From contig CM072511.1 in assembly GCA_036898135.1 (NCBI GenBank), positions 40,176,556 through 40,240,555 on the forward strand: a stretch of 64,000 nucleotides of DNA, written 5' to 3'. The stretch's first letter is position 1, and the number at the start of each line of letters is the position of its first letter. The notes below the pieces were generated by a model. The model searched no databases, was not told the origin of the DNA, and saw nothing but the letters and a program-made list of their open reading frames with translations. The DNA comes from Oncomelania hupensis. Its lineage: Eukaryota > Mollusca > Gastropoda > Littorinimorpha > Pomatiopsidae. A program made the translations under genes and the position numbers. Of this stretch, positions 9,473 through 18,816 are shown in pieces.

Positions 9473-10845
9473 ATGATTGATGATGATGATGTTTGATGAT
9501 GATGATGGGGGTGGTGGTGGATGATGATGATGATGATGACGACGACGACGACGACGACAATTCAGACATTTTTGAAGATGATGCTGTTTTTAATTACAAA
9601 GATTGAACATGCCCTCATTTTTCAGTGGCGATACCTGTGGTGGATCCTGACCTCAGGCTGCTGCCTTTGCACTTCTGCCATGACCCAGGGCCCAAATTTG
9701 ACTGGAACAGCCTCAACAATAAGACCACTATCAGCCTGGAACTTTGCCAGGAGGACTTCCTCAACCTCTTAAAGCAGTATATGGACATCATCCAGCTGCC
9801 TTTTTCCCCAGATTCTCAGCTCATCGGCCGGCAGTCAAGATCGGGGTCGGAGGATGGGCTGAACAGTGGCACCCTAAAAAAGGACAAAAGCAAAGGCAAC
9901 AGTGTAGCCAAGCAGTTTGGCTCACTGGGCAAGTCCATGGGCAAAAAACTGAAAAATTTTGGCAACAACCTGGCCCCCAGCAAGCCCAGCAAGGGTGGTG
10001 CAGAGGGGGAGAAAGGCAGCTCTGTGGGGGGAGGCCTGAACCATGGTACTAAGGTCATCACAGCAGTGGCCACCTCCGGTAACGGAGAGAAGGAGGAAGG
10101 GGTGTACTGCGCTAAGATGACAGTCAGATTTTATGACGATCAGGAGAAGTTCATCGCCAACTATCTCAAGGATGCCCAGCGACGTTTCCGGGAGCAGGAA
10201 ATGAAACACCAGGACCCTAGGTCCAAGGTGACAGCACCTCCGCCTTACTCTTCCACCAGCCTGACCCAGGGTCGCCCCTGTCGAACTCCCGGCTGCAACT
10301 TCTGCGCCTTACCAGATCTGTCCTTATGCGACCGCTGTGCTACCCAGCAGACCTGGGGCACACTAGAGAGGCCAGCTCGAGGTGGGGGCTACATTCAGAG
10401 CCAATCTAGCGGTTACAACACGTTCCCTGGCCGCCACAAGGCTCCTACTGGGCTGCCTGCCACAGGCCCCACAAACTCTGGCACTAGCGATGAGATCTAC
10501 AAGTATGGCAAGTCCAAGTTTTACACACCACACCCTGATGAGCCGGTACCTCTTTCCCCAGCCTCGTCCATGCCCAACAACACCCTGCAGGCTTTGAAGG
10601 CCACAGATCGTCAGACATCCATGTCTGCTGGCAATGTCGCACGACCCCAGCCAGTTGGTAGACCCCGCTCCCCATCTCCTGACTACGATAACCTGCGTTA
10701 TGGCTCGGATGCTAATCCAAAGTGCTCCACCCAGGGCTGTGACTTCTACGGCAGCAAGAAAACTGGGGGGCTGTGCTCCACTTGTTACAGAAACAAACCT
10801 TATCCCCCGCAACTAGCCCAGCCAGAGAAAACCACGCGCTTATGA
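983..10845 (+). CDS. OTUD7: OTU-domain deubiquitinase of the OTUD7/Cezanne family (5' part outside the window)
   Basis: Six exons join in frame with canonical splice sites: 983-1201, 2770-2868, 4680-4807, 7324-7460, 8912-9216 and 9626-10845 (TGA). They encode 701 residues after a split first codon. OTUD7 proteases cleave ubiquitin chains; the vertebrate Cezanne enzymes prefer K11 linkages and restrain NF-kB signalling (established for the family). Visible hallmarks are a lead-in RRGF/LPDL-type segment, then LNWWADQG, the catalytic loop [54 protein letters not shown] and the catalytic His in YDAAHFSAL. The last exon continues with LLPLHF, a basic low-complexity linker and two Cys4 A20-type fingers. 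The N-terminal UBA-like region of the family and the start codon lie upstream. I cannot tell whether the gene corresponds to vertebrate OTUD7A or OTUD7B; it is probably the single invertebrate orthologue. Confidence 0.93.
1896..1962. repeat. 67-bp near-perfect palindrome in transposon copy 1
   Basis: Arms 1896-1927 and 1931-1962 are reverse complements at 31 of 32 positions around a 3-base loop (TTA). The palindrome sits exactly where the transposase reading frame stops, at the internal deletion junction. It is not seen in copy 2. Confidence 0.9.
2090..2152. repeat. (TC)n followed by poly(T)
   Basis: A TC dinucleotide tract of about 25 bases runs into 37 T residues. It lies inside transposon copy 1 and is absent from copy 2, so it expanded after insertion or came from another source. 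Confidence 0.95.
2770..2868 (+). CDS. OTUD7: OTUD7 exon with the catalytic cysteine
   Basis: This short 99-bp exon has an acceptor TTGTTACAG and a donor TTTAG/GTGCTG. It encodes the LNWWADQG segment and the OTU cysteine loop [14 protein letters not shown], with the nucleophile Cys codon at 2844-2846. It joins the next exon at 4680 as [10 protein letters not shown], the expected order in OTUD7 enzymes. The reading frame running on into the intron is not part of the gene. Confidence 0.9.
3081..4162 (+). mobile_element. Non-autonomous DNA transposon, CAGGCATGCTACT family (OTUD7 intron 2)
   Basis: The element is 3086-4157 (1072 bp) with 13-bp inverted termini CAGGCATGCTACT. It is flanked by the 5-bp duplication GATGA (3081-3085 and 4158-4162). 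A transposase-like fragment on the + strand ([20 protein letters not shown], about 3615-3690) shows it derives from a coding element. Near the right end are a GGACCCCCCTAGGGGG palindrome and a GC-rich block. It carries a tiny nested retroposon at 3702-3746. The 5-bp TSD suggests a hAT5-like or related group; I cannot name it firmly. Confidence 0.82.
3692..3756 (-). mobile_element. 45-bp severely truncated retroposon nested in the intron-2 transposon
   Basis: Positions 3702-3746 match only the last ~45 bases (a TGTAA-type tail plus the GGACCTAAAGCAATAATC end) of the 577-bp retroposon seen at 22926-23503, in antisense. It is bounded by a perfect 10-bp duplication AATTTTACAA (3692-3701 and 3747-3756), so it is a genuine 5'-truncated insertion and not shared ancestry. 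Confidence 0.85.
4863..5751 (+). mobile_element. Candidate piggyBac-like non-autonomous element (OTUD7 intron 3)
   Basis: Perfect TTAA sequences (4863-4866 and 5748-5751) flank 881 bp whose ends start CCTTAG and, inverted, CCTTTAG. Inside, from ATG 5125, lies an acidic ORF ([20 protein letters not shown]...) of about 70 codons ending at 5334, resembling the acidic N-terminus of piggyBac transposases. The terminal repeats are short and imperfect, and TTAA is common in AT-rich DNA, so the boundaries are tentative. Confidence 0.42.
6135..7230 (+). mobile_element. Non-autonomous hAT-like transposon, CAGGGCTTCCAAT family (OTUD7 intron 3)
   Basis: The element is 6141-7224 (1084 bp) with 13-bp inverted termini CAGGGCTTCCAAT. 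It is flanked by the 6-bp duplication ATTCCT (6135-6140 and 7225-7230). From ATG 6354 it encodes a transposase N-terminus with a BED/C2H2-like finger ([13 protein letters not shown] ... [11 protein letters not shown]). The finger is split between two reading frames by a frameshift between about 6540 and 6600. Termini beginning CAGGG are typical of hAT elements; the 6-bp TSD points to the hAT6 type. Confidence 0.85.
8033..8498 (+). mobile_element. Non-autonomous DNA transposon, CAGAGATGCCTAG family (OTUD7 intron 4)
   Basis: The element is 8039-8492 (454 bp) with 13-bp inverted termini CAGAGATGCCTAG and the perfect 6-bp duplication AAATGA (8033-8038 and 8493-8498). A TTACGGA-like motif recurs in the left subterminal region. 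A transposase start, [18 protein letters not shown], begins at ATG 8306 and runs quickly into the right end. TSD length and terminal CAGRG bases match the element at 6141-7224, suggesting the same superfamily but a different family. Confidence 0.85.
8912..9216 (+). CDS. OTUD7: OTUD7 exon with the catalytic histidine
   Basis: The acceptor is TGTCTTTTCAG and the donor is CCTT/GTGAGT. The exon encodes [24 protein letters not shown], the strand [26 protein letters not shown], and [10 protein letters not shown], where the active-site His codon is 9141-9143. Only the GTGAGT donor keeps phase with the next acceptor at 9625; the upstream GTGCCT does not. All core OTU motifs are conserved, so the enzyme is predicted to be active. 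Confidence 0.92.
9439..9559. repeat. (GAT)n/(GAC)n microsatellite in OTUD7 intron 5
   Basis: ATG/GAT trinucleotide repeats with interruptions grade into a pure (GAC) run just before the acceptor at 9625. Intron 5 is short and carries no transposon. Confidence 0.95.
10279..10338 (+). other. A20-type zinc finger 1 of OTUD7
   Basis: This Cys4 finger has the pattern C-x4-C-x10-C-x2-C (CRTPGC ... CDRC). The canonical A20 spacing is x11 between the second and third ligand, so this one is a residue short. There is an extra Cys inside the loop (NFC). A20 fingers bind ubiquitin. A second finger follows about 130 residues later. Confidence 0.75.
10723..10785 (+). other. A20-type zinc finger 2 of OTUD7
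   Basis: The pattern C-x4-C-x11-C-x2-C (CSTQGC ... CSTC, then Y) has exactly the A20 spacing and sits about 20 residues before the stop. This is the usual position of the single C-terminal A20 finger in vertebrate OTUD7 proteins. Confidence 0.88.
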
Positions 10846-11720
10846 TCTTGGCTTTCACAGCTCCTGTGTATCAATTTTCCCCAGCCTATGTTTGTAAATG
10901 CTGAGTATACTGTGCTGAATGCTCAAATGTGTTACAGGAAGTGCCATCAGGGGCACTGGGTTGGGTTGGTTTGGTTTTGACATGCTATTTGTTCTTTTCA
11001 CCGCTGCTGTGATGAGGAATCTCCTGGGAAGGCCAAACTACATTGCATTGACTGCAAAACAACATCCTTTGTGTCTGCTTAACTTTGCTGACATGACTGC
11101 AGACTGTGGCCTTTTCTTCGATCCCTGTGTGATGTGACAAACTGTGATGACTGATAAAAATGAATTGCAAGGCGCACAAGTCTGCAGTGAAAGAAACAAT
11201 TGTCCTGCATGCAGGCGTTTGAAACAGCAAGTGTGAGCGTGAACGCATGTGTTTCTAGAGCTTCTTTCCCCTTTATTTATTTGTTCTTATCTAATCTTAT
11301 AAAATACTTGTGTGCTTTTTGCCACTCTTTTGTTGAATTTGTTGTGTTTTTGATGTCGTTTGGTTTCCTTTTGTTCCACTCTCCGCAAGGTTGAACTAAC
11401 TATCCATGCATGTTTAAACTGAAAGAAGTTATTATGCTTGTTTTGGTTATATTGCTTGGTGCAGGATTAAGCATGTGCTGATAGAACTAAATGTTGAAAT
11501 AATTATAGCTCCTTCAGGCTTCACTGATATATTATAAGTATTCTGTGCTAAACTTTTGTTTTGATACATGTATCGGTCACATGTATACATGTTTTCATTA
11601 TTAGTTGAGGTAGTACATTTATCTTTTGTGTAATAGTCTTTTAATGAAAGAGTTTCTTACATTTAAAAGCATTATTATATAATCCTACTAGCATCAAATA
11701 AAGAACAAAACAAGTTCTTG
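10846..11720 (+). other. Probable 3' UTR of OTUD7
   Basis: The stretch after the TGA stop is less repetitive than the surroundings and has no coding potential. An AATAAA hexamer lies at 11697-11702, about 850 bases after the stop. The cleavage site is inferred, not seen. Confidence 0.55.
11697..11702 (+). promoter_or_regulatory. Candidate poly(A) signal AATAAA
   Basis: A canonical hexamer in the expected orientation downstream of OTUD7. AATAAA also occurs by chance in AT-rich DNA, so confidence is moderate. Confidence 0.45.
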
Positions 11721-12424
11721 GCGTTTTTATATCTATCTTTAATCAGCCATTTAGTTTGCTTTCATTCATGCTGCTAACTAGAGAGTTGTATACTTGCATT
11801 AGTGTTGTAAAAAGGGCTTCTGCTTTTAAATTATTGAACAGTTCAATGCAAGGGAGTTAATTGTAGTTTCTCAAACACTGAAACAGAAGACGTAGACAAA
11901 GTGTGTAAAAAGGCTTCTAGTTTTAATGTTTCGGTCTTTTAATAATTTGAAACACTGAAAGTTTTAGACAGATAAATACATTGTTGTAGTGGAATTATTT
12001 TGGATTCACCCAGTCCTATGTCAGGGCTTTTGTGTTTCAGTTTATTTTATTTTGATGGCAATTTCTTTTTCTTTTTTTTTTTTGTTCTCAATTTATGTTT
12101 TTTTGTGTATGTGTGTAATGAATGTGCTTATTTATTTTTTTCAAACTTTCAAGGCAAAACAAACGTTAAAACAAAACACATGCACAAATGTGAATTAAAA
12201 TTTTTTTTCATCTTGTTCTTTTTGTGTGTTTTTTAGTCGCTTTTGTATTCTTATTAACTATACTATAGTAATGATTCAGTGTTTGTTGGGGTTGTGTTGT
12301 TTGTTGGGTGTTCTTTTTTTTTTTGTTTGTTTGTGTGTTGCATTATTCTGTTTGGTTTATTGGTGTACTTCTAATCCGGCCGATGGATTTTATTTTCATG
12401 TACACTTTTGTTCCCTGTGGTACT
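11721..12424. other. Gene-free AT/T-rich interval
   Basis: T-rich sequence between the OTUD7 3' end and the Mutator-like element. I see no gene and no recognisable repeat; the short open frames are composed of Phe/Leu/Ile/Val codons caused by T-richness. Confidence 0.6.
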
Positions 12425-13653
12425 TTCCTGGCTGCGAACTTGTTTTTTCCAACCTAGTTCCAGTCACTTTCCCGAAAAAGGCAATTACCGAAGTCGAACG
12501 AAGCTCTCCGAGTCGAGCGGAGCTATCCGATGTTTTACGAACGAATGCTGGCAGGACTACGTGAAACCACAGGCTGGGAATTCTCGTCTTTCGTAGGCCT
12601 CAATTACATACTATACTACGTACGTATTTAGGAGTTTACAAAGACAAAAGAAAAGACTTCAGAGCCTGTGGTGAAACATCCGTGCATAAAAATAGCCGCT
12701 GCTAGTCTCCTCTCTGAAAATCCTTATCGGGAAGAGAGGGGACTATAAACTGATTAAAAAAAAAAATCTAATTCTATTTCGATCTGCACAGCTTCAAGCT
12801 CAAGTCGAGATTTGCATTTTGAAGCAGTTAGTATTATTATTATTATTTTATGATGAATAATATACTGACACAATTAGTAATAAGGAGTAAAAGTAATACA
12901 TAACACATAAAGCACACATACAACGATTTCACATTTATATCAACAATAAAACCATGACAAAACATCAAAGCGCTATGGATACGTTGTCACTTCAGCACAA
13001 CAAGGCAAAGCAAGTTTATAATGGTCTCAAAAAACAGTGACATTTTTATTGCAAGCACCAAAGCAATTATTTATTTAACTAATATTATACTTTTTAACTG
13101 ATACTCGTCCTTTTCCGGAACTTTCAAGATTCGAATATTATAAAGTATAGGCCTAAATATTATTAATTAGAATAGATATAGTTTATACATTTACTTACGT
13201 ATAAAACAAACAATACAGGTCTAATAATTATATTCAGCTAGTGAGCTTCTTCGCTGCGCGGAGACTGACTTATAATATAATACTGTAGATTAAGCCTATG
13301 TATACTGTATAACAGTGTCTACTTGGTTCTAGGCAGGAAATGGGCAATGCTATTCTTAGCCTTTACTGCTGAGAACTAACAAAATGCAAATCAAGTAACG
13401 CAACTATTAAATATGGTCGATAATAATTGTGCTCATATTATGCTCATATTAACAAAGTATACCGTTGCGATATGCTAAATCTGTGTAATTCGAACAGAAT
13501 TAGAAGCAACAGCGATCATTTTTAATGTCAGCTAGTCGTAGTCATGCAAGCATCATTTCGTAACACATCGGAGAGCTTCGTTCGACTTCGGTGATTGCCT
13601 TTTTGGGCGAATGACTGGAACTAGGTTGGAAAAAACAAGTTTGCTTCCTGGCT
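12425..13653. mobile_element. Mutator-like (MULE) MITE, 1211 bp, with long inverted repeats
   Basis: The element is 12434-13644. It starts GCGAACTTGTTTTTTCC and its right end, inverted, starts GCAAACTTGTTTTTTCC. Similarity continues for about 80 bp, through CCGAAGTCGAACGAAGCTC, and weakly to about 120 bp; the left arm has an extra copy of a GAGCGGAGCTATCCGA-like block. It is flanked by a perfect 9-bp direct duplication TTCCTGGCT (12425-12433 and 13645-13653). Long inverted repeats plus a 9-bp TSD are the Mutator signature. No transposase is visible inside. Confidence 0.85.
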
Positions 13654-14226
13654 TAGTGCTGTGGCTTTGCCTGACATGCTTGTGATAATGTGTATGTTTT
13701 GATCACGGCCTTTTTGTATTTCAACTCAGGAAGTTAACGGCAATGTCAGAACATACTCTGAACTCTTATCATCTGTTATGACGGTACTCTGTACTTTAAT
13801 ACAGGTTGTTGTTATACTTATTAGTGGAGCTAATACCACTTTCTTTACTATAGTGGTGTTGCTGTTACTATTTGCTATTGGTGGTAGTTTATTTTTATTT
13901 TCATTTTAAAAAAAAATTAAATAAAAGTTCCTGGTGGGTTTTTTTGAAGGCATTTTGCTGGCTGTCTCAGAGAGGATGTTCAATTTAAAGACTTGTAAAT
14001 CATTTCTAGATATATTTGGTTATTTTCAAATCATTTTATCATACAAATTAAGTTTATTTGTTTCAAATCAGTTTATCATACAATGATACAAATGAAGTTT
14101 ATTTGGAGGTTCAATTTATCTTGTAAAATAATGTTATTTTTAAGTCCTTGTCTCATATTTTTAGGATTATCATACCGATTAAGTAGATTTTTGGATCGAT
14201 TTATCCTGTAAAGTGATTTTCTTGTA
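13654..14226. other. Gene-free AT-rich interval
   Basis: A small local duplication (TCAAATCATTTTATCATACAA / TCAAATCAGTTTATCATACAA type, 14020-14100) is present. I see no gene. Confidence 0.6.
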
Positions 14227-14235
14227 TTTTTAGGA

Positions 14236-14585
14236 TTCTTCTTCTTTTTTTTCTTTTTTTACAAATTTTATTTACCTTATTGTCCCTTTTTCCATAGGGA
14301 AATTCTGGGCCGCCTCCCCTGGGGAAAGCGTAGTCGCAGCCTGTGGCGCGCCCAAACCCAACCTACCTAACATTTGTTGTGATTTTGAAATTTTGCTGTG
14401 GGAGCATCTGGGGTACCCGGAGAAAACCCCCGAGACGTTGCCCGAGTCGAAAGTAAATAATATTCGGAGAAACATAGCGCCCAGATGCTGGATCGAACCC
14501 ACACCTGTCAGGCGCCATTGGTTTTTGGCCTGTGGACAAGGCAAGTTAGTCCCGCCTTAGCCCACTTAGCCACAACGCTCGCTAA
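14236..14585 (-). mobile_element. tRNA-derived SINE, Leu/Ser-type head
   Basis: Read on the - strand, the head at about 14585-14480 shows a Pol III A box (TGGCTAAGTGGGCTAAGGC) and a B box (GGTTCGATCC), with a long insertion between them as in class II (Leu/Ser) tRNAs. The body ends in an A-rich tail, seen as T-runs at 14236-14260 on the + strand. It cannot fold as an intact tRNA, so it is a SINE and not a tRNA gene. Confidence 0.75.
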
Positions 14586-15165
14586 CTTGGAAGCAGTTAA
14601 AACATGAATGATTTATTTACCCCCAGTTGAAACATTCAATGCAACAATGCAAATGTTGAAAACATTTCTTGATTAATTATTTGTACAGTTTTCTCCAGAT
14701 GGCATAACTAAGCGAATTCCTATTATCATTATTGCATAGCACCATTCTCACTATATCAGCATGATAAAATGGTCGCATGAACTGTTTTTGATGTCAGCTT
14801 TTGTCAGCTTTCTATAAAATATTGTTTGTGTTTTGCGTGTTTTCTAGGTCAATGAATATGATCTTGTTTTCAAAGAAATGTATAGCATTATGTAGTTGTG
14901 TTGGTTTGCTAACTTTTAAGCTTGATATATATGATTATGAATGCTGGATTTCATCTTCCAAGAGAATGAACTGTATTACATTTTGCCATAATTTTGAAAG
15001 GTGCTTCACAGAATGAGGGAACACAGTTGGCTTAGTGATGTATGCAGTGTGCTGCAATGTCAGGCCATAACATTGCAGCCTTTACAAACCCCTTTGGAGG
15101 CCTGAAGTCAAATAATATTAGTTATTATTTTTAAAATAAATGAATATATAAAATACAAATTGTCC
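14586..15165. other. Gene-free interval
   Basis: A segment here (about 14885-15020) is repeated at 17100-17240: both contain GGTTTGCTAA..TTTTAAGCTTGA and CTGGATTTCATCTTCCAAGA, ending GAAAGGTGCTTCACAGAATGAGG. It is therefore a dispersed or duplicated repeat. No gene is seen. Confidence 0.6.
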
Positions 15166-15169
15166 TGAG

Positions 15170-15485
15170 ACATTGCACTCCTACACCTTCAGATGAGAGT
15201 ATAAACTGAATGCTAGTCTGTGCATTCCATCGCAGGGACTTTAAAGATCCTTATGCTCATGTACTAAATGGGTGAGTGCCGGCTACACAAATACACCCAG
15301 CACACACAAGGTCCCTTTCTCCTCATCCCCGTTTGCCGAGCGTTGTGCTCAGTCGTCTGGGGGGTCAGACTATGCACCCAAAGTTTGCAGCGTTAGATCC
15401 TGTATCGACCAGCTCCTTGAGCAGCTCTTGATCTGGGAAAGCACTATATAAGATTGATTAAATAAATAAAATAAATAAATAAACA
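15170..15485 (+). mobile_element. SINE family A copy without its tRNA head
   Basis: Shares its body (GATGAGAGTATAAACTGAA, GACTTTAAAGATCCTTATG, GAGTGCCGGCTAC, AGGTCCCTTTCTCC, GGGAAAGCACTATATAAG) with 54381-54653 and, inverted, with 24327-24680. It ends in an AAATAAAT tail. The tRNA-like head present at 24680-24783 is missing, as in 5' truncation. Confidence 0.7.
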
Positions 15486-16168
15486 AATACTCACCTTAAA
15501 AGCTTTAGCATTGCTTTGGCTTTTCTGTACTTTCAGACTTATCTGAAAATACTTTGAAATAGTTGGATGGGGGAATCAGAACGAGCCAAATGTTGGTCTG
15601 TCGGTCTGTTGGAAGCTATATCTCGAGGACCACTGAACGGATTTTGACCAAACTTAGGAACACTTATTAGGTTAGTCAAATGATATTAGCTCTACCTCAC
15701 GCAAATAGAGTAGTTTTGTTGCTAAACTCATTTTGCTCAATAGCTCAAAAGCAGCTGAAGCCATTTTGTTGAGTTTTGGTATACAGGAACTTTATGGACC
15801 ATCTTTCAGTAGCCGTCTGGTTATCGGTCAGTCAGTCGATCAGTCACTCTGGATTTCACTTTTTTTGGTTTAAAACACACTTGTTGCTTTATCTCAAGAA
15901 TAACTTAACTGAAGATCATCATTTTTACTTTGCGGATACTTTGACTACTGCTAAGCACGTTAGACCATTTGTATTTGTACTTTCTCAAAGCTCAAGGTCG
16001 TTGATTTTCACCATTTTATAAACGCATTTTGCTCCTTATCTAAAACTTGGCTTAGCCGATTTTGATAATCTTTTGCTTGCAGAGGGTTCTGATAATGGCC
16101 TATCATCCCATGTTTTTCATGTTGCTTCATTAGGATAAGCCCAAGTCACAACACCGCCAAAAATAATC
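15486..16168. other. Gene-free interval, low-copy repeat-like
   Basis: Contains phrases such as GAACGGATTTTGACCAAACTT and TATCTCAAGAA, similar in style to dispersed invertebrate repeats. No ORF of interest and no inverted termini were found. Confidence 0.4.
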
Positions 16169-16360
16169 AACACTTTTACATTTTAAAGTGACCGCTGGTG
16201 GATTTCCTTCAGTGTTACCACTAGGGTTGTTTCGGCCGATCTTTTACGCGGGTCAGGGGTGAGTCCTCTTTCAGCCAAGTTGTGGTCTTGATTTTGTGGT
16301 CCTGATTCGGCTTTTTGCAGTCCGCTGGACCCTGTAAGCAACGAATAACTAACACTTTTA
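16169..16360 (+). mobile_element. 577-bp retroposon family, 5'-truncated copy (172 bp)
   Basis: Only the 3' part of the family (ACCACTAGGGTTGTTTC ... CGCTGGACC..AAGCAA) is present. It is flanked by a perfect 10-bp duplication AACACTTTTA (16169-16178 and 16351-16360). It has an extra GAGTCCTCTTTCAGCCAAG segment relative to 22926-23503, shared with the copies at 16794-16930 and 35198-35868, so it belongs to a distinct subfamily. Confidence 0.85.
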
Positions 16361-16793
16361 GAAGTGCTTACTTTTTTACTAGTTGTGGGAATGTCTCTGG
16401 AAATACATTCGAATGGCGTGCCATCTTGTTCTTCCTTTGTGCACAAGCTCAGAGCCTTTTTGCTTCCATAATAACACGGATAATGTGAAGGTCACTTGCC
16501 GCTGTATTACATTCTGTAAGCACAGTGTACCGATTATACAAATATTACATTTATATATGTGTGTGTAATACTACCACTCTAGTCCCAGTGTTGGCATAAT
16601 GATAATACTGGTAACTTCTCCACACTTGACCAGTTTTTGAATAGTTTTTACAGTGATGTAGCTTTAATATATTTTGTTTCGTCCTTTAATTTTACTCTAC
16701 CTAATTTTTGTGTAGGATTTTAGAAATCTGTTGTCGAAAATTATACTTTGGTTTTGTTATGTAATAAGTGTTTTTGTTTTCTTTTGTTGTACC

Positions 16794-16930
16794 ACTAGGG
16801 TTGTTTCAGCAGATCTTTTATACGGATCAGGTGTGAGTCCTCTTTCAACCAAGTTGTGGTCCTGATTTTATGGTCCTGATTCGGCTCTTTGCGGTCTGCT
16901 GGACCCTGTAAGCAATGAATAACTAACTCA
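16794..16930 (+). mobile_element. 577-bp retroposon family, second 5'-truncated copy
   Basis: Very similar to 16212-16350, including the extra GAGTCCTCTTTCAACCAAG block and the AAGCAATGAATAACTAAC end. It lies about 600 bp downstream of that copy in the same orientation, so duplication of the pair or repeated insertion are both possible. Confidence 0.75.
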
Positions 16931-17321
16931 CTGTTCTGTTTAAACCTATAATGAATGTTTGTCTTCTGCTGTAACTTTGTTACTATTGACCGTCGTTTTA
17001 ATCATATTCATGTAATCACAACTTTGTTTAGATGGAACAAATATTTTTAAAATGTGTATTATTTGAACAACTTTGCAGTTGCTGCACATTACCTGTGTAT
17101 ATAGCATTATATAATTATGTTGGTTTGCTAAGTTTTAAGCTTGAAATATATATATATATAGATATGCTGGATTTCATCTTCCAAGAAAACTGTATTACAT
17201 GTTGCCGTACTTTTGAAAGGTGCTTCACAGAATGAGGGTTGTTTGCTAATTTACAATCATTTTCCCATTGAAATGTAGTCAGTTTTGTTTGTTTATATTC
17301 ATTAAAAAAAAATTATATATG

Positions 17322-17485
17322 TATGCTTTCACCATCACCAACGACGAAGTCCGACAGACCATCACACAAGCCATTGGACAACACGATGACCTGCTCACAG
17401 TGGTGAAAAAACTGAAACTCCGATGGTATGGCCACGTCACCAGATCATCAGGTCTTGCAAAGACCATCCTGCAAGGCACAGTGCA
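17322..17485 (+). mobile_element. RTE-like LINE ORF fragment, 5' half of a split copy
   Basis: Encodes the C-terminal segment NDEVRQTITQAIGQHDDLL.. and LRWYGHVTRSSGLAKTILQGTVQ typical of the RTE-like family, in the + frame. The frame is interrupted at TGCA (17482-17485) by another LINE and resumes at 18817. Confidence 0.8.
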
Positions 17486-18812
17486 GTTCAGTTCAGTTCA
17501 GTTCAATCAAGGGACTATGTTAAGCTTCGCAGCTTTTTTGTGTCCCTGTTTTTATACAACATTAAATTTTCCGGTTAGTTTTGCAATTGTTCAGAGAATT
17601 AGAATTTAATGAAAATCATTCATCAAAATCAAATTTGGATTCCACAATGAAACTTACCTTTTCCAGAAGGTTTTTAAAAGTATTTAAGTTGTTAGCTTTT
17701 TTAACATGTAATGGTAGTTTGTTCCACAGTGGTGCAATTCTATGGCTAAAACAGTGCTTTCGTTTGTTAGTACGACAGTGCTGGATAAAAATTTTGTCTT
17801 CTGAGTTTCTAGTTTTGCCTCCATCATAAAACTTAAACTAAAGAATGTATTAGCATTGACTTTGTCGATGTTATTTAATATTTTGTATGTTTGTATAAGA
17901 TCACCTCTATCTCTTCAAAATTTCAAACTCGGAAGGCCTAGTTTCTTTAGTGTTTTTTTGTAAGGCAGATTTTTCAAGGATTTTACCAATTTTGTTGCTC
18001 TTCGCTGCACTTTTTCAATCACTGACGATTGTCTTTTCAGTAGCAGTGACCAAACAGCATTTGCATATTCCACATGAGGTCGGACAAGAGTCTTATACAG
18101 ACATGTTAACGTATCTTTATCAAGGCAGGTGAAAGATCTTCAGATAATCCCCAGCATTTTATTTGCCTTTGCAATTGCATTATCAATATGTTTATCCAAT
18201 TTTAACTCTTTATCAAAAGTGACCCCCAGATCCTTCTCTTCGGTACAGCTGTCAATTGAAACTCTCTGTCCATCAGCGGTCATATAATATTCATGGCAAG
18301 AATTTTTCTTACCAAATTTTAGTACCTTGCATTTGGAAGTATTAAAATGAAGTTGCCACTTATCAGACCATTTACCAAGATTATTTATATCGGACTGTAG
18401 CTTAAGACTCTCACTGGACAAGTTATATAGTTTTGTGTCATCAGCAAAAATTTTACAACTGCTGGACACCTCATCTGGTAAATCATTTATGAAAATAGTA
18501 AATAAAACAGGACCCAAATTGCTACCTTGAGGTATACCACTTAACACAGGAGCTTCTGAAGAGAAACTATCACCAACTCTCACCCGCTGGTTTCTCTCAG
18601 ACAAAAAGTTCCCAATCCATTGGCACACCTTTCCAGTGATACCATATGATTCGATTTTTGTTAAAAGTCTAGCATGTGGGACAGAGTCAAATGCCTTTTT
18701 AAAATCCAGATACAGTACATCAAACCCCTCACGATCATCTAACATTCCCGTAAAATCTTCCATAACTTCTAATAGCTGGGTCACACATGACCTACCATTC
18801 CTGAAACCATGC
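17486..18812 (-). mobile_element. CR1-like LINE, 5'-truncated, inserted into the RTE-like LINE
   Basis: The - strand encodes a reverse transcriptase: HGFRNGRSC, LDFKKAFDSVPH, SGIPQGSNLGPVLF, the catalytic FADDTKLY and LGVTFDKEL. One in-frame TGA at about 18139 follows MLGII; coding similarity continues beyond it, and with a further frame change reaches a C-terminal IAPLWNKLPLHVKKANNLNTF-type motif (about 17640-17740). The 3' tail is a GAACT repeat at 17486-17505. The 5' end is truncated inside the RT domain. The flanking TGCA (17482-17485 and 18813-18816) is a short target duplication. The CR1/Jockey-like clade is inferred from motifs. Confidence 0.82.
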
Positions 18813-18816
18813 TGCA

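Noticed and set aside
9744..10816. Several overlapping frames on both strands over the last OTUD7 exon
   Set aside because: They are shadows of the OTUD7 frame, which carries the conserved motifs and zinc fingers.
14480..14585. A functional tRNA gene on the - strand
   Set aside because: A and B boxes are recognisable, but the insertion between them and the lack of a closing acceptor stem show a SINE head.
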